From: Streptomyces sp. F001
Lineage (GTDB): Bacteria; Actinomycetota; Actinomycetes; Streptomycetales; Streptomycetaceae
DNA length: 64,000 nucleotides
Direction of reading: 5' to 3'
Assembly: GCF_004187715.1 (NCBI RefSeq)
Contig: NZ_QZWF01000001.1
Span: 1,364,001 to 1,428,000 of the forward strand
In this document: positions 1-7,018 of the stretch, in pieces
Position numbering within the stretch: position 1 is the stretch's first letter
Layout of the letters: each line of letters opens with the position of its first letter
Notes under the pieces: model-generated
What the model saw: the letters and a program-made list of their open reading frames with translations, nothing else
Database searches by the model: none
Told to the model about the DNA's origin: nothing
Made by a program: the position numbers and the translations under genes

Positions 1-283
1 CGCAGTCGGTCAGGGCGAACACCTTGGCGGGCCGGCCACGCGTCCGCGCCCCGTAGACCCGCTGCTCGCGCGCCTCGACGACATCGTCGGTGACCAGCGC
101 ATCCAGATGCCGCCGTACGGCCGCCTGGGTGAGTCCGAGCCGTCCGGCGAGTTCGGCGACGGTCGACGGGCCGTGGTCCAGGATGGACCGCGCGACCCGG
201 TTGCGCGTCGAGCGCTCCCCGGTCGCGAACTCCTCCTGAGGGGCCCCCATGGGGGTCTCCCGAGCCTCGCCGACGTTTTTCAC
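1..283 (-). CDS. sufR: SufR-type Fe-S biogenesis regulator (N-terminal part, gene runs off the left edge)
   Basis: The visible 94 codons encode a winged helix-turn-helix DNA-binding domain. It contains the residues STVAELAGRLGLTQAAVRRH followed by a wing with GARTRGRPAKVFALTD. This is the pattern of the ArsR/DeoR-like regulators that head the suf operon for iron-sulfur cluster assembly in actinobacteria. The cluster-binding cysteines would lie in the C-terminal part, outside the window. I chose the GTG at 283: a TTGTCA / AACAAT promoter with 18-bp spacing puts the transcript start at that codon, and no Shine-Dalgarno precedes it, so the mRNA is probably leaderless. An ATG at 250 with a GGGAG box is the alternative start. 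Identification as SufR rests on the domain, on the operator next to it, and on remembered synteny. Confidence 0.72.
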   Translation of the reverse strand, partial: MKNVGEARETPMGAPQEEFATGERSTRNRVARSILDHGPSTVAELAGRLGLTQAAVRRHLDALVTDDVVEAREQRVYGARTRGRPAKVFALTDC

Positions 284-319
284 AACGCCATTGTTGCGTA
301 ATTCCTCAGAGCGTGACAA
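283..319 (-). promoter_or_regulatory. sufR promoter with CAAC-N6-GTTG operator
   Basis: On the minus strand, TTGTCA (319-314) and AACAAT (295-290) are spaced by 18 bp. The predicted transcript start falls on the GTG at 283. The palindrome CAAC-N6-GTTG occupies 283-296, covering the -10 box and the start codon. As I recall, the same CAAC-N6-GTTG sequence is the SufR operator in S. avermitilis. SufR binding here would block its own promoter directly. Confidence 0.65.
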
Positions 320-354
320 GCGGCGTCCGGACCGGCGGCTGGTGCGCTGCGTCA

Positions 355-370
355 CTTAGGCATACCTAAG
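355..370. promoter_or_regulatory. 16-bp palindrome CTTAGG-CATA-CCTAAG in divergent promoter region
   Basis: A perfect 6-bp inverted repeat with a 4-base spacer lies between sufR and the divergent ABC exporter. The TTAGG/CCTAA arms resemble half-sites of DtxR/IdeR iron boxes, but the arm spacing is shorter than in the classic 19-bp box. It could be an operator for either gene; the regulator is unknown. Confidence 0.4.
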
Positions 371-464
371 CTGACCTGCGAAAACGATCATTGATCGATC
401 AGATCGAGCAGTTCTCGCCCCCGCCCGACCGAGGGACCGGGCCCCTTACCTAGACTCTGGACCC

Positions 465-1388
465 ATGCGAAGCGAGCCCGTGCTCCAGGTCCAGGCCTTG
501 GTGAAGCGGTACGGCGACAAGACCGCGGTGAACGGCCTCGACCTGGTGGCCGGGGCGGGCATCACCGCCGTTCTCGGACCCAACGGCGCCGGCAAGACGA
601 CCACCGTCGAGACGTGCGAGGGGTACCGCAGGCCGGACTCCGGCACCGTGCGCGTCCTGGGCCTCGACCCGGTGCGGCAGACCCGCGAGCTGCACCCGCG
701 GATCGGCGTGATGCTCCAGTCCGGCGGCGTCTACTCCGGCGCCCGCGCGGACGAGATGCTCCGCCACGTGGCCCGGTTGCACGCGCACCCGCTGGACGTG
801 GACGCGCTGATCGAACGCCTCGGCCTCGGCAGCTGCGGCCGGACCTCCTACCGTCGCCTCTCCGGCGGCCAGCAGCAGCGGCTCGCGCTGGCGATGGCCG
901 TGGTCGGGCGCCCGGAACTGGTGTTCCTGGACGAGCCGACCGCGGGCCTCGACCCGCAGGCCCGCCGCGCCACCTGGGATCTCGTACGGGACCTGAAGGA
1001 GGACGGCGTCTCCGTGATCCTCACGACCCACTACATGGACGAGGCCGAACAGCTCGCGGACGACGTCGCGATCATCGACGGGGGCAGGGTCATCGCCCAG
1101 GGCTCCCCCGAGGAGCTGTGCCGCGGCGGCGCCGAGAACACCCTGCGCTTCACCGGCCGCCCCGGCCTCGACGTCGGCTCGCTACTCAAGGCGCTCCCCG
1201 CGGACTGCGCGGCCGCCGAGCTGACGCCGGGCTCGTACCGGGTGGCCGGCAAGGTCGATCCCCAGCTGCTGGCGACGGTGACCTCGTGGTGCGCACAGCA
1301 CGGGGTGATGCCGGACCGGATCTCGGTGGAACGGCACACCCTGGAGGACGTTTTTCTCGAGCTCACGGGCAAGGAGTTGCGCTCATGA
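465..1388 (+). CDS. ABC transporter ATP-binding protein, DrrA-like exporter type
   Basis: This is a 307-residue cytoplasmic ATPase. The Walker A motif is GPNGAGKT (about residues 38-45), the signature is LSGGQQQRLALAM, and the Walker B is LVFLDEPTAGLDP. A C-terminal extension of about 80 residues is typical of the DrrA/CcmA-like subfamily, which pairs with ABC-2 permeases for drug or lipid export. The ATG at 465 has no Shine-Dalgarno. A -10-like TAGACT (451-456) ends 8 bases before it, so a leaderless or near-leaderless transcript is likely. The permease gene follows after an odd 112-bp insertion that repeats the end of this gene. Substrate is unknown. Confidence 0.9.
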   Translation: MRSEPVLQVQALVKRYGDKTAVNGLDLVAGAGITAVLGPNGAGKTTTVETCEGYRRPDSGTVRVLGLDPVRQTRELHPRIGVMLQSGGVYSGARADEMLRHVARLHAHPLDVDALIERLGLGSCGRTSYRRLSGGQQQRLALAMAVVGRPELVFLDEPTAGLDPQARRATWDLVRDLKEDGVSVILTTHYMDEAEQLADDVAIIDGGRVIAQGSPEELCRGGAENTLRFTGRPGLDVGSLLKALPADCAAAELTPGSYRVAGKVDPQLLATVTSWCAQHGVMPDRISVERHTLEDVFLELTGKELRS

Positions 1389-1504
1389 TTCCGGCCAGCA
1401 CGCGCGTCTGCCGGGGGTCCGGCCCGCGGCGCAGCCGCAAGGGGATGCAGCGTCCCCCGGGAAAGCACAGCCTGGAGCTGGCCGGCAAGGAGCTGCGCTC
1501 GTGA
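1353..1504 (+). repeat. Duplicated gene end flanking a palindromic insertion
   Basis: The 3' end of the ATPase gene (about 1355-1388, LEL-x-GKELRS, stop) occurs again at about 1471-1504, 116 bp further on. The two copies differ almost only at synonymous positions. Between them is a segment with inverted arms CCGGGGG (1411-1417) and CCCCCGG (1454-1460) and an inner GCGGC-GCA-GCCGC hairpin, like the interspersed palindromes of Streptomyces. The second copy supplies the AAGGAG ribosome binding site and GTG start of the permease. An ATG at 1385 opens a 39-codon frame across the insertion; I do not call it a gene. Confidence 0.6.
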
Positions 1505-2280
1505 CGATCACGGCCGACAAGGGCATGTACGCGCCGAAGCCCGGCGCCGCCCCGCTCTCCCGCATGATCACGGCGCAGGCGGCGCTGGAGACGAGGATGC
1601 TGCTGCGCAACGGCGAGCAGCTGCTGCTGACGGTGATCATCCCGACGCTGCTGCTCGTCCTGTTCAGTGCGGTCGACATCGTCGACACCGGTGCCGGCGA
1701 GGCCGTCGACTTCGTCGCGCCCGGCATCCTCGCGCTCGCCGTGATGTCGACGGCGTTCACGGGCCAGGCCATCGGGACGGGCTTCGAACGCCGTTACGGC
1801 GTGCTCAAGCGGCTCGCCTCCTCGCCGCTGCCGCGCTGGGGGCTGATGACGGCGAAGACGGCGTCGGTCCTGGTCACCGAGGTCCTCCAGGTACTCCTGG
1901 TGACGGTGATCGCCTTCGCGCTGGGCTGGTCGCCGCACGGCAACCCCCTCGCCGTGCTCCTCCTGCTGATCGTCGGCACGGCGGCCTTCTCGGGCCTCGG
2001 CCTGCTGATGGCCGGAACCCTGAAGGCGGAGGCCACGCTGGCCGCCGCGAACCTGGTCTTCCTGCTGCTGCTCGTCGGCGGCGGGGTGATCGTCCCGCTG
2101 GACAAGTTCCCGGACGCCGCGCAGAGCGCGCTGGGCCTGCTGCCCATCTCGGCGCTGTCGGACGGCCTGCGGGACGTGCTCCAGCACGGGGCCGGGATGC
2201 CCTGGGGCGATCTCGGGATCCTCGCCGCGTGGGCGGTGGTGGGCCTGGCGGCGGCGGGGAAGTTCTTCCGTTGGGAGTGA
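1501..2280 (+). CDS. ABC-2 type transporter permease, DrrB-like
   Basis: This 259-residue membrane protein has about six hydrophobic segments. Examples are LLLTVIIPTLLLVLFSAVDI near residue 50, a central block around VTVIAFALGW, and LVFLLLLVGGGVIVPLDKFP. A conserved ABC-2 feature is the GFERRYGVLKRLASSPLPRW loop. It forms the transmembrane half of the exporter whose ATPase lies just upstream. The GTG at 1501 has AAGGAG 8 bases before it, from the duplicated copy of the ATPase gene end. Drug, antibiotic or lipid efflux is possible; nothing here fixes the substrate. Confidence 0.88.
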   Translation: MTITADKGMYAPKPGAAPLSRMITAQAALETRMLLRNGEQLLLTVIIPTLLLVLFSAVDIVDTGAGEAVDFVAPGILALAVMSTAFTGQAIGTGFERRYGVLKRLASSPLPRWGLMTAKTASVLVTEVLQVLLVTVIAFALGWSPHGNPLAVLLLLIVGTAAFSGLGLLMAGTLKAEATLAAANLVFLLLLVGGGVIVPLDKFPDAAQSALGLLPISALSDGLRDVLQHGAGMPWGDLGILAAWAVVGLAAAGKFFRWE

Positions 2281-2343
2281 GGGACGAGCCTCCCCGGGAC
2301 CCCTCGTGAAAGCGTGCACAAGCCCCCGCCTACGATGGTCGGC

Positions 2344-3381
2344 GTGCCAAACGTGACCCGCGCCGACGCAGCAGCCGCCGCGCGCAACCCCCTCGCTTTC
2401 ATCGCCGCACGCTGGACCCCGACACCCCGGACGGTTCAGCGGGCGGCCCTCGCCGCGCTCGTCATGTCGGTGGTCATCGTGGTCACCGGCGGCGCAGTAC
2501 GGCTGACCGGCTCGGGCCTCGGCTGCCCGACCTGGCCCAAGTGCACCGCCGACTCCCTGACCGCCACCCGGGAGATGGGCCTGCACGGCGTCATCGAGTT
2601 CGGCAACCGCCTGCTCGCCTACGTGCTGTGCGCCGCGGTCGGCTGGGCGATCATCGCCGCGCGCTCCGAGAAGCCCCGTCGGCGCAGCCTGACCCGGCTG
2701 GGCTGGGCGCAGTTCTGGCTCGTCATGGGCAACGCGGTGCTCGGCGGCATCGTCGTGCTCGTGGGCCTCAACCCGTACACGGTCGCGGCCCACTTCCTCC
2801 TGTCGTCGGTCCTGATCGCGGTCGCCACGGTGATGTGGCGGCGCACCCGGGAGGGCGACGAGGCGCCGCGTCCGCTGGTCGGCAAGGTCGTGCAGCAGCT
2901 GGTGTGGGTCCTGGTCGGCGTCACCGCCGCGCTGATCGCGGTCGGCACGGTGGTCACCGGCACGGGTCCGCACGCGGGCGACTCCAGCGAGGTGCCGCGC
3001 ATGGACCTGCCGATGGGCATGACCTGGGAGGACGTCAGCAAGGTGCACGCCGTCCTGGCCTGGGTCGTGGTGACGCTGACCTTCGCCCTGTGGTTCGTCC
3101 TCAAGGCGATCGCCGCCCCCAAGGGTCCGCTGAACCGCACGCGTGACCTGTTCCTGATCCTGCTCGCCCAGGGCGCCATCGGCTACGTCCAGTACTTCAC
3201 GGACCTCCCCGAGGTGCTGGTCGGCGCGCACATGTTCGGCTCGTGCCTGGTGTGGATCGGCGCGGTGCTCGTGCTGCTGTCGCTGCGTGAACGCGGGCCG
3301 CTCGACCAGGCCGACGACGTTTCGGCGCCGACGACTCAGGCGTACGCCGCGACCAGCGCGTCGATGGCCGACCCCAGGTAG
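2344..3381 (+). CDS. ctaA: Heme A synthase (COX15/CtaA)
   Basis: CtaA oxidises heme O to heme A for the aa3-type cytochrome c oxidase in the cell membrane. The 345-residue protein has eight predicted membrane spans. Typical family features are GGAVRLTGSGLGCPTWPKC near the N-terminus, HGVIEFGNR, an internal AAHFLLSSVLIA, and a second-half GTVVTGTGPHAGD with KVHAVLAW. Conserved histidines for the two heme sites are visible in these segments. I prefer the GTG at 2344: TACGAT (2331-2336) ends 7 bases before it and no ribosome binding site precedes it, so translation is probably leaderless. An in-frame GTG at 2314 would add ten residues. ctaB, encoding the previous enzyme, lies 2.3 kb away on the other strand. 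The gene end overlaps the convergent gene by 46 bp. Confidence 0.92.
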   Translation: MPNVTRADAAAAARNPLAFIAARWTPTPRTVQRAALAALVMSVVIVVTGGAVRLTGSGLGCPTWPKCTADSLTATREMGLHGVIEFGNRLLAYVLCAAVGWAIIAARSEKPRRRSLTRLGWAQFWLVMGNAVLGGIVVLVGLNPYTVAAHFLLSSVLIAVATVMWRRTREGDEAPRPLVGKVVQQLVWVLVGVTAALIAVGTVVTGTGPHAGDSSEVPRMDLPMGMTWEDVSKVHAVLAWVVVTLTFALWFVLKAIAAPKGPLNRTRDLFLILLAQGAIGYVQYFTDLPEVLVGAHMFGSCLVWIGAVLVLLSLRERGPLDQADDVSAPTTQAYAATSASMADPR

Positions 3382-4073
3382 CTCCTGGTCAGCTCGCCCC
3401 GCCGGGCCGTCCACTGCTCGGCGGGCGGGGCGGGATCCCCGTAGCGCCGCCGACGGATGTCCTCGACCACCTCGACGGGCGCCCCGAGAGCGGGCAGCAC
3501 CTCCAGGGCCTCCCGCTTGGTGATCAGACGGCCCTCCCGCAGGGTGACGCTCGCGCGGGCGAAGGTCGTCAGGCCCACGTCCACCCAGTCGTCCTGCGTC
3601 CACGGCCGCGCCCTGCGCACCACCGGCCGCCAGAACTCCCGCTGGTCGCGGACGACGAAGTCGTTGAGCTCCCGGTCCGACACGGGCGGCAGCAGGCCAG
3701 CCGGTGGCGCCCCGTGCAGAACCCGGCCGAAGGTGTGCAGTTCGCGGCGGGTGACGGGGGTGACCGGCCGGCGCATCAACCGACGGTGGGCCCAGGTCAG
3801 ATGCGGTCGCCCGGAGTCGTCGAGAGCGTCGGGAGTGAGATAGCTGCAGTGCAGCTTGGCGGCGAGCGGCTCGGCGCGCAGTCGGTTGTGCAGCACCGCC
3901 ACACGCCACACGGCGCTCGGCGTCAACGGCCCCGGCACCACCGCGATCAGGTCGAGGTCACTGCGGCCCTCCTGGTAGTCGCCACCGGCGAGCGAGCCGT
4001 GCGCCCAGACGGCGACGGGGGCCAGAGCCCGGAGCTCGGTGAGAAAACGGTCGAGTAACGCAGCGGTCGGCAT
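3336..4073 (-). CDS. Nucleotidyltransferase of the aminoglycoside adenylyltransferase type
   Basis: The 245-residue protein has a Pol-beta-like nucleotidyltransferase signature near residue 26: GSLAGGDYQEGRSDLDL, with the GS motif followed by the two metal-binding aspartates. The C-terminal half is helical, as in AadA-like spectinomycin/streptomycin adenylyltransferases and in uncharacterised relatives common in Streptomyces. A resistance role is possible but not shown; most such chromosomal homologues have unknown substrates. The gene is convergent with ctaA and overlaps its last 46 bp. The frameshifted amidohydrolase ends 18 bp upstream on the same strand. Confidence 0.8.
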   Translation of the reverse strand: MPTAALLDRFLTELRALAPVAVWAHGSLAGGDYQEGRSDLDLIAVVPGPLTPSAVWRVAVLHNRLRAEPLAAKLHCSYLTPDALDDSGRPHLTWAHRRLMRRPVTPVTRRELHTFGRVLHGAPPAGLLPPVSDRELNDFVVRDQREFWRPVVRRARPWTQDDWVDVGLTTFARASVTLREGRLITKREALEVLPALGAPVEVVEDIRRRRYGDPAPPAEQWTARRGELTRSYLGSAIDALVAAYA

Positions 4074-4091
4074 GAACCCAGTCTGGACACC

Positions 4092-5197
4092 TCACTCCAG
4101 CCCGTACACCCTGCGCGCGTTCCCCGCCGCGATCAGCCCGGCGACCCGCTGCGCGTCCTCCAGCGACCAGGCGCCGTCGGCCACCCAGCTTCCCAGCACC
4201 CGTCCCAGGGCCTCCCGGAACAGGCGCGCTCCCACCACGTGCAGCTCGGGCAGCCCTTGGGCGCCGCTGGAGAAGAGGATCTTGCCGAAGGGGGCCAGCT
4301 CCAGGATCTCGGCAAGGACGGTCGCAGCCCGGGCGCCGGTGCGCACCAGGGCCGCGCCCGAGTCGGCGTAGACATGCGGGAAGACGCCGGCGAGGTGGGC
4401 GGCGTGGCGGTGGTACGGGTAGCCGTGCAGCAGGACCAGGTCGGTGCCCAGGCCGGCCGTCGCCCGCACGAAATCGGTGAGCAGCACCGGATCCGTACGG
4501 TCGATGCGCAGTCCCGGCTCACCGAGTCCCGCGTGCAGTTGGAGCGGCAGCCCGGAGGCGACCGCGATCCACAGCAGGTGCCGTAGCAGCACCGGGTCGC
4601 TCAGCTCCCCGCCGACCCGGCGTGCGGCCAGCCAGCGGCCCGCCGCGCCCCGTACCTCGCCCGGCCCCGGCGGCTCGGGCGCGAGCGCGAGGCCGTGCCG
4701 CACGCCCGCCACGGACGTGAAGGCGACGGCGTTCGCGGCGGCTCCGTGCACCGACTCGGCGAGGTTGGCGAGGAACGACTCGACGGTGCCGGAGGTGTCG
4801 GCCACCTGCTCGGCCAGCAGCTCCAGACGGACGATCTCACGCGCCTCGGCGGCCGAGGCGGAGGCCATCTCGGAGGGGCCGGTGAGGTCGCCGGGCAGCC
4901 CGGTGTCGACCAGATACGTGGTGATTCCGCTGCCACGCAGCAGACGCCGGACCGCATCCGGTACGCCGAGTTCGCGACGCCGGGCGAGATAGCGGGCAGG
5001 CGGGCAGTGCGGCTCCAGGCCGAGCAGCGGGGGGCACCATCTCCGTACGGCGAAGCCGGTCTGGGTGTCGAAGAGGGTGGTGCCGGGGGCGGGTGGGCCC
5101 TCGGTGCGGACAGCTGGGCCTCGAAGGTGCCGAGGCCCAGCTCTGTTGTCAGGACGCCGTGGCAGTACTGGTCCACCAGGGACGGCGTTTCGATCAT
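4092..5197 (-). pseudogene. Amidohydrolase-2 family protein, broken by a single frameshift
   Basis: The reading frame starts at ATG 5197, with GGGGAG five bases upstream, as MIETPSLVDQYCHGVL. It leaves the coding frame after about 30 residues. The rest, from about DTQTGFAVRRWCPPLLGLE to NARRVYGLE at the stop, continues in the next frame. One missing base between about 5085 and 5112, near G-runs, restores a 368-residue protein. The C-terminal part has LHAGLGEP, VLLHGYPYHRHAAHLAG and KILFSSGAQGLPE, as in the metal-dependent amidohydrolase-2 family (including the N-terminal domain of FluG-like proteins). Substrate is unknown. The shift could be a sequencing error. Confidence 0.72.
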
Positions 5198-5293
5198 CCG
5201 GGCTCCCCGTGGCTCGTGCGGTTACGAGTCCTAACGGGTGAACCGGGGGTGAGGTGTTGCGTTCGGGTGCCTGTTCGGCCGCGGGCCCGTGGT

Positions 5294-5614
5294 TCAGCCG
5301 CCCACCTGGATGCCGGCCATGCGCTTCCACTCGTACGAGCCCGTCTTCACCTTCGCCGCGAACTCGCCGTCGAAAGCCTCGTGGACGGTGATGCCGGACT
5401 TCTGCACGGCCTGCTCCGCGATCGCGTACGTCGGCGCCACCAGGTCGCCCCAGCCGCCGTCCTCGCCCACCAGGACGATCCGGGCGCCGCGGTCGCCGAT
5501 GTACGCGACCTGGCCCTCGGCACCGCCGTGGGCCTTGGCGAAGGCGTTGATCTGCTTGGCGAGGCGGGCCACCTTGCGCTCGGCCTTCGCGTCAACCTGC
5601 TGCGTGTCTCCCAT
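5294..5614 (-). CDS. Small conserved actinobacterial protein of unknown function
   Basis: This is a 106-residue soluble protein beginning MGDTQQVDAKAERKVARLAK and ending in a WKRMAGIQVGG-like tail. It is charged and has no signal peptide or membrane span. I recognise it only as a conserved hypothetical seen beside ctaB in other Streptomyces. The ATG at 5614 is the start that fits those relatives; the frame is open further upstream to 5692, where it runs into the ctaB terminator. No function can be inferred from the sequence. Confidence 0.75.
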   Translation of the reverse strand: MGDTQQVDAKAERKVARLAKQINAFAKAHGGAEGQVAYIGDRGARIVLVGEDGGWGDLVAPTYAIAEQAVQKSGITVHEAFDGEFAAKVKTGSYEWKRMAGIQVGG

Positions 5615-5648
5615 GGTCAGGATGCTACCGACGAGTAGATCAAACGGC

Positions 5649-5690
5649 GACGGGCGGGGTGCGTGGCCTTGGCCACGCACCCCGCCCGTC
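5649..5690 (-). terminator. 20-bp perfect stem-loop downstream of ctaB
   Basis: The arms at 5649-5668 and 5671-5690 are perfectly complementary over 20 bp with a two-base loop. The hairpin starts 9 bp after the ctaB stop codon. There is no U-tract, as is usual for Streptomyces terminators. It separates ctaB from the small gene at 5294-5614. Confidence 0.85.
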
Positions 5691-5698
5691 AACGAGTG

Positions 5699-6661
5699 CT
5701 ATCGCAGGAAGGGGTCCACCGCCACCGCCACGAACAGCAGCGACACATAGGTGATGGACCAGTGGAACAGGCGCATCTCCTTGAGCTTGGCGCCCGTGAC
5801 CTCGGCCTGGGCGCGCGCCTGCAGCGCGTGGGCCTCCCACAGCCACCAGCCGCCCGTCACCAGGGCCACCACCGTGTAGAACCAGCCGGTGTAGCCGAGC
5901 GGCTGCAGGAGCAGGGACGCACCGACCATCACCCAGCTGTAGAGGACGATCTGCCGGGCGACCACCTTGTTCGAGACGACGACCGGAAGCATCGGCACGC
6001 CCACGCGCGCGTAGTCGTCCTTCACCTTCATCGACAGCGGCCAGTAGTGCGGCGGCGTCCAGAAGAAGATGACGAGGAAGAGGATGGCGGCGGCGTACGA
6101 CAGGGAGTTCGTGACCGACGACCAGCCGATGAGGACGGGCATGCAGCCCGCGATGCCGCCCCACACGATGTTCTGCGACGTACGCCGCTTCAGGATCATC
6201 GTGTAGACGACGACGTAGAACAGCAGGGCGCCCAGCGACAGCCACGCGGACAGCCAGTTGACGAGCAGTCCGAACCAGAGCGTGGAGACGACGGCGAGGG
6301 TGATGCCGAAGACGAGGCCCTCTCGCGGGGAGACCATGCCGGTGACCAACGGCCGCTGCGAGGTGCGGTCCATGAGCGCGTCGATGTCACGGTCGATGTA
6401 CATGTTCAGCGCGTTGGCGCCGCCCGCGGACAGATAGCCGCCCATGCAGGTCGCGAGTACCAGCCAGAGGTCCGGCACACCCTGCTCGGCAAGGAACATC
6501 ACCGGGACCGTGGTGATGAGCAGAAGCTCGATGATCCGCGGCTTGGTCAGCGCCACGAACGCCTTCACACGGGCCCCGAACGGCCGGTGGGTCGGGCTCG
6601 TCCCGGTTACTCCCGCAGGACGGGATTCAACGGCCGTCACGCACACCCCTGACAGAGACAT
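5699..6661 (-). CDS. ctaB: Heme O synthase (protoheme IX farnesyltransferase)
   Basis: This membrane prenyltransferase adds a farnesyl group to heme B to make heme O, the substrate of CtaA. The 320-residue protein contains the UbiA-family aspartate-rich motif in [18 protein letters not shown] and a second acidic site near [16 protein letters not shown]. At least eight membrane spans are visible. The ATG at 6661 has GGAGG nine bases upstream. An alternative GTG lies 15 bases downstream. The gene is divergent from tkt across 357 bp and ends in a strong hairpin. This gene order (ctaB back to back with tkt) is conserved in Streptomyces. Confidence 0.93.
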   Translation of the reverse strand: MSLSGVCVTAVESRPAGVTGTSPTHRPFGARVKAFVALTKPRIIELLLITTVPVMFLAEQGVPDLWLVLATCMGGYLSAGGANALNMYIDRDIDALMDRTSQRPLVTGMVSPREGLVFGITLAVVSTLWFGLLVNWLSAWLSLGALLFYVVVYTMILKRRTSQNIVWGGIAGCMPVLIGWSSVTNSLSYAAAILFLVIFFWTPPHYWPLSMKVKDDYARVGVPMLPVVVSNKVVARQIVLYSWVMVGASLLLQPLGYTGWFYTVVALVTGGWWLWEAHALQARAQAEVTGAKLKEMRLFHWSITYVSLLFVAVAVDPFLR

Positions 6662-7018
6662 CCCAGCAAGCCTCCCCGTGTGAAGTCCCGGTAAAGGCTC
6701 GCGCGTACCACGCCACTGTAGACGTTGCCCATACTGCGGCCTTCGCGGGGGTGGGTCGTGTTGGGCGGTGTGCTCAGGGGTGCATGTCGGGGGCCGATTG
6801 AGCAGTCGGATGAGCGGCTCCGTATTCATTTGCCGAATGCGGAATGGCCCGGTCGGGGGGCGGATCCCCGCGACTCCCGGCAGTCTGGAATGACGCGAGA
6901 AAACGCACGTTCTTACGGGGGTAGGCTCGACAACGGCCGGTGGGCGCGATGTACACCGGCAGCCGGTGTACGTCCAGGTCACCGGCCTTCGACATGTGGA
7001 GAGGAGCCCTGACCCAGG
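6662..7018. promoter_or_regulatory. Divergent ctaB/tkt control region with 21-bp palindrome
   Basis: This 357-bp stretch holds no convincing gene. For tkt a -10-like TAGGCT lies at 6923-6928. Shortly downstream, within the predicted leader, a perfect inverted repeat GTACACCGG-CAG-CCGGTGTAC spans 6951-6971. It could be an operator or a leader hairpin for the pentose phosphate operon. TACAGT on the minus strand near the ctaB side is a possible ctaB -10. Confidence 0.5.

Noticed and set aside
240..262. CCCCCATGGGGG palindrome in the sufR coding start
   Set aside because: It lies within codons of sufR, around the alternative ATG, and can be explained by coding sequence; it does not match the repeat found in pgi.
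1385..1504. A 39-codon frame starting with ATGA overlap after the ABC ATPase gene
   Set aside because: It spans the palindromic insert and the duplicated gene end. The residues are basic and of low complexity, and it looks like a by-product of the duplication.
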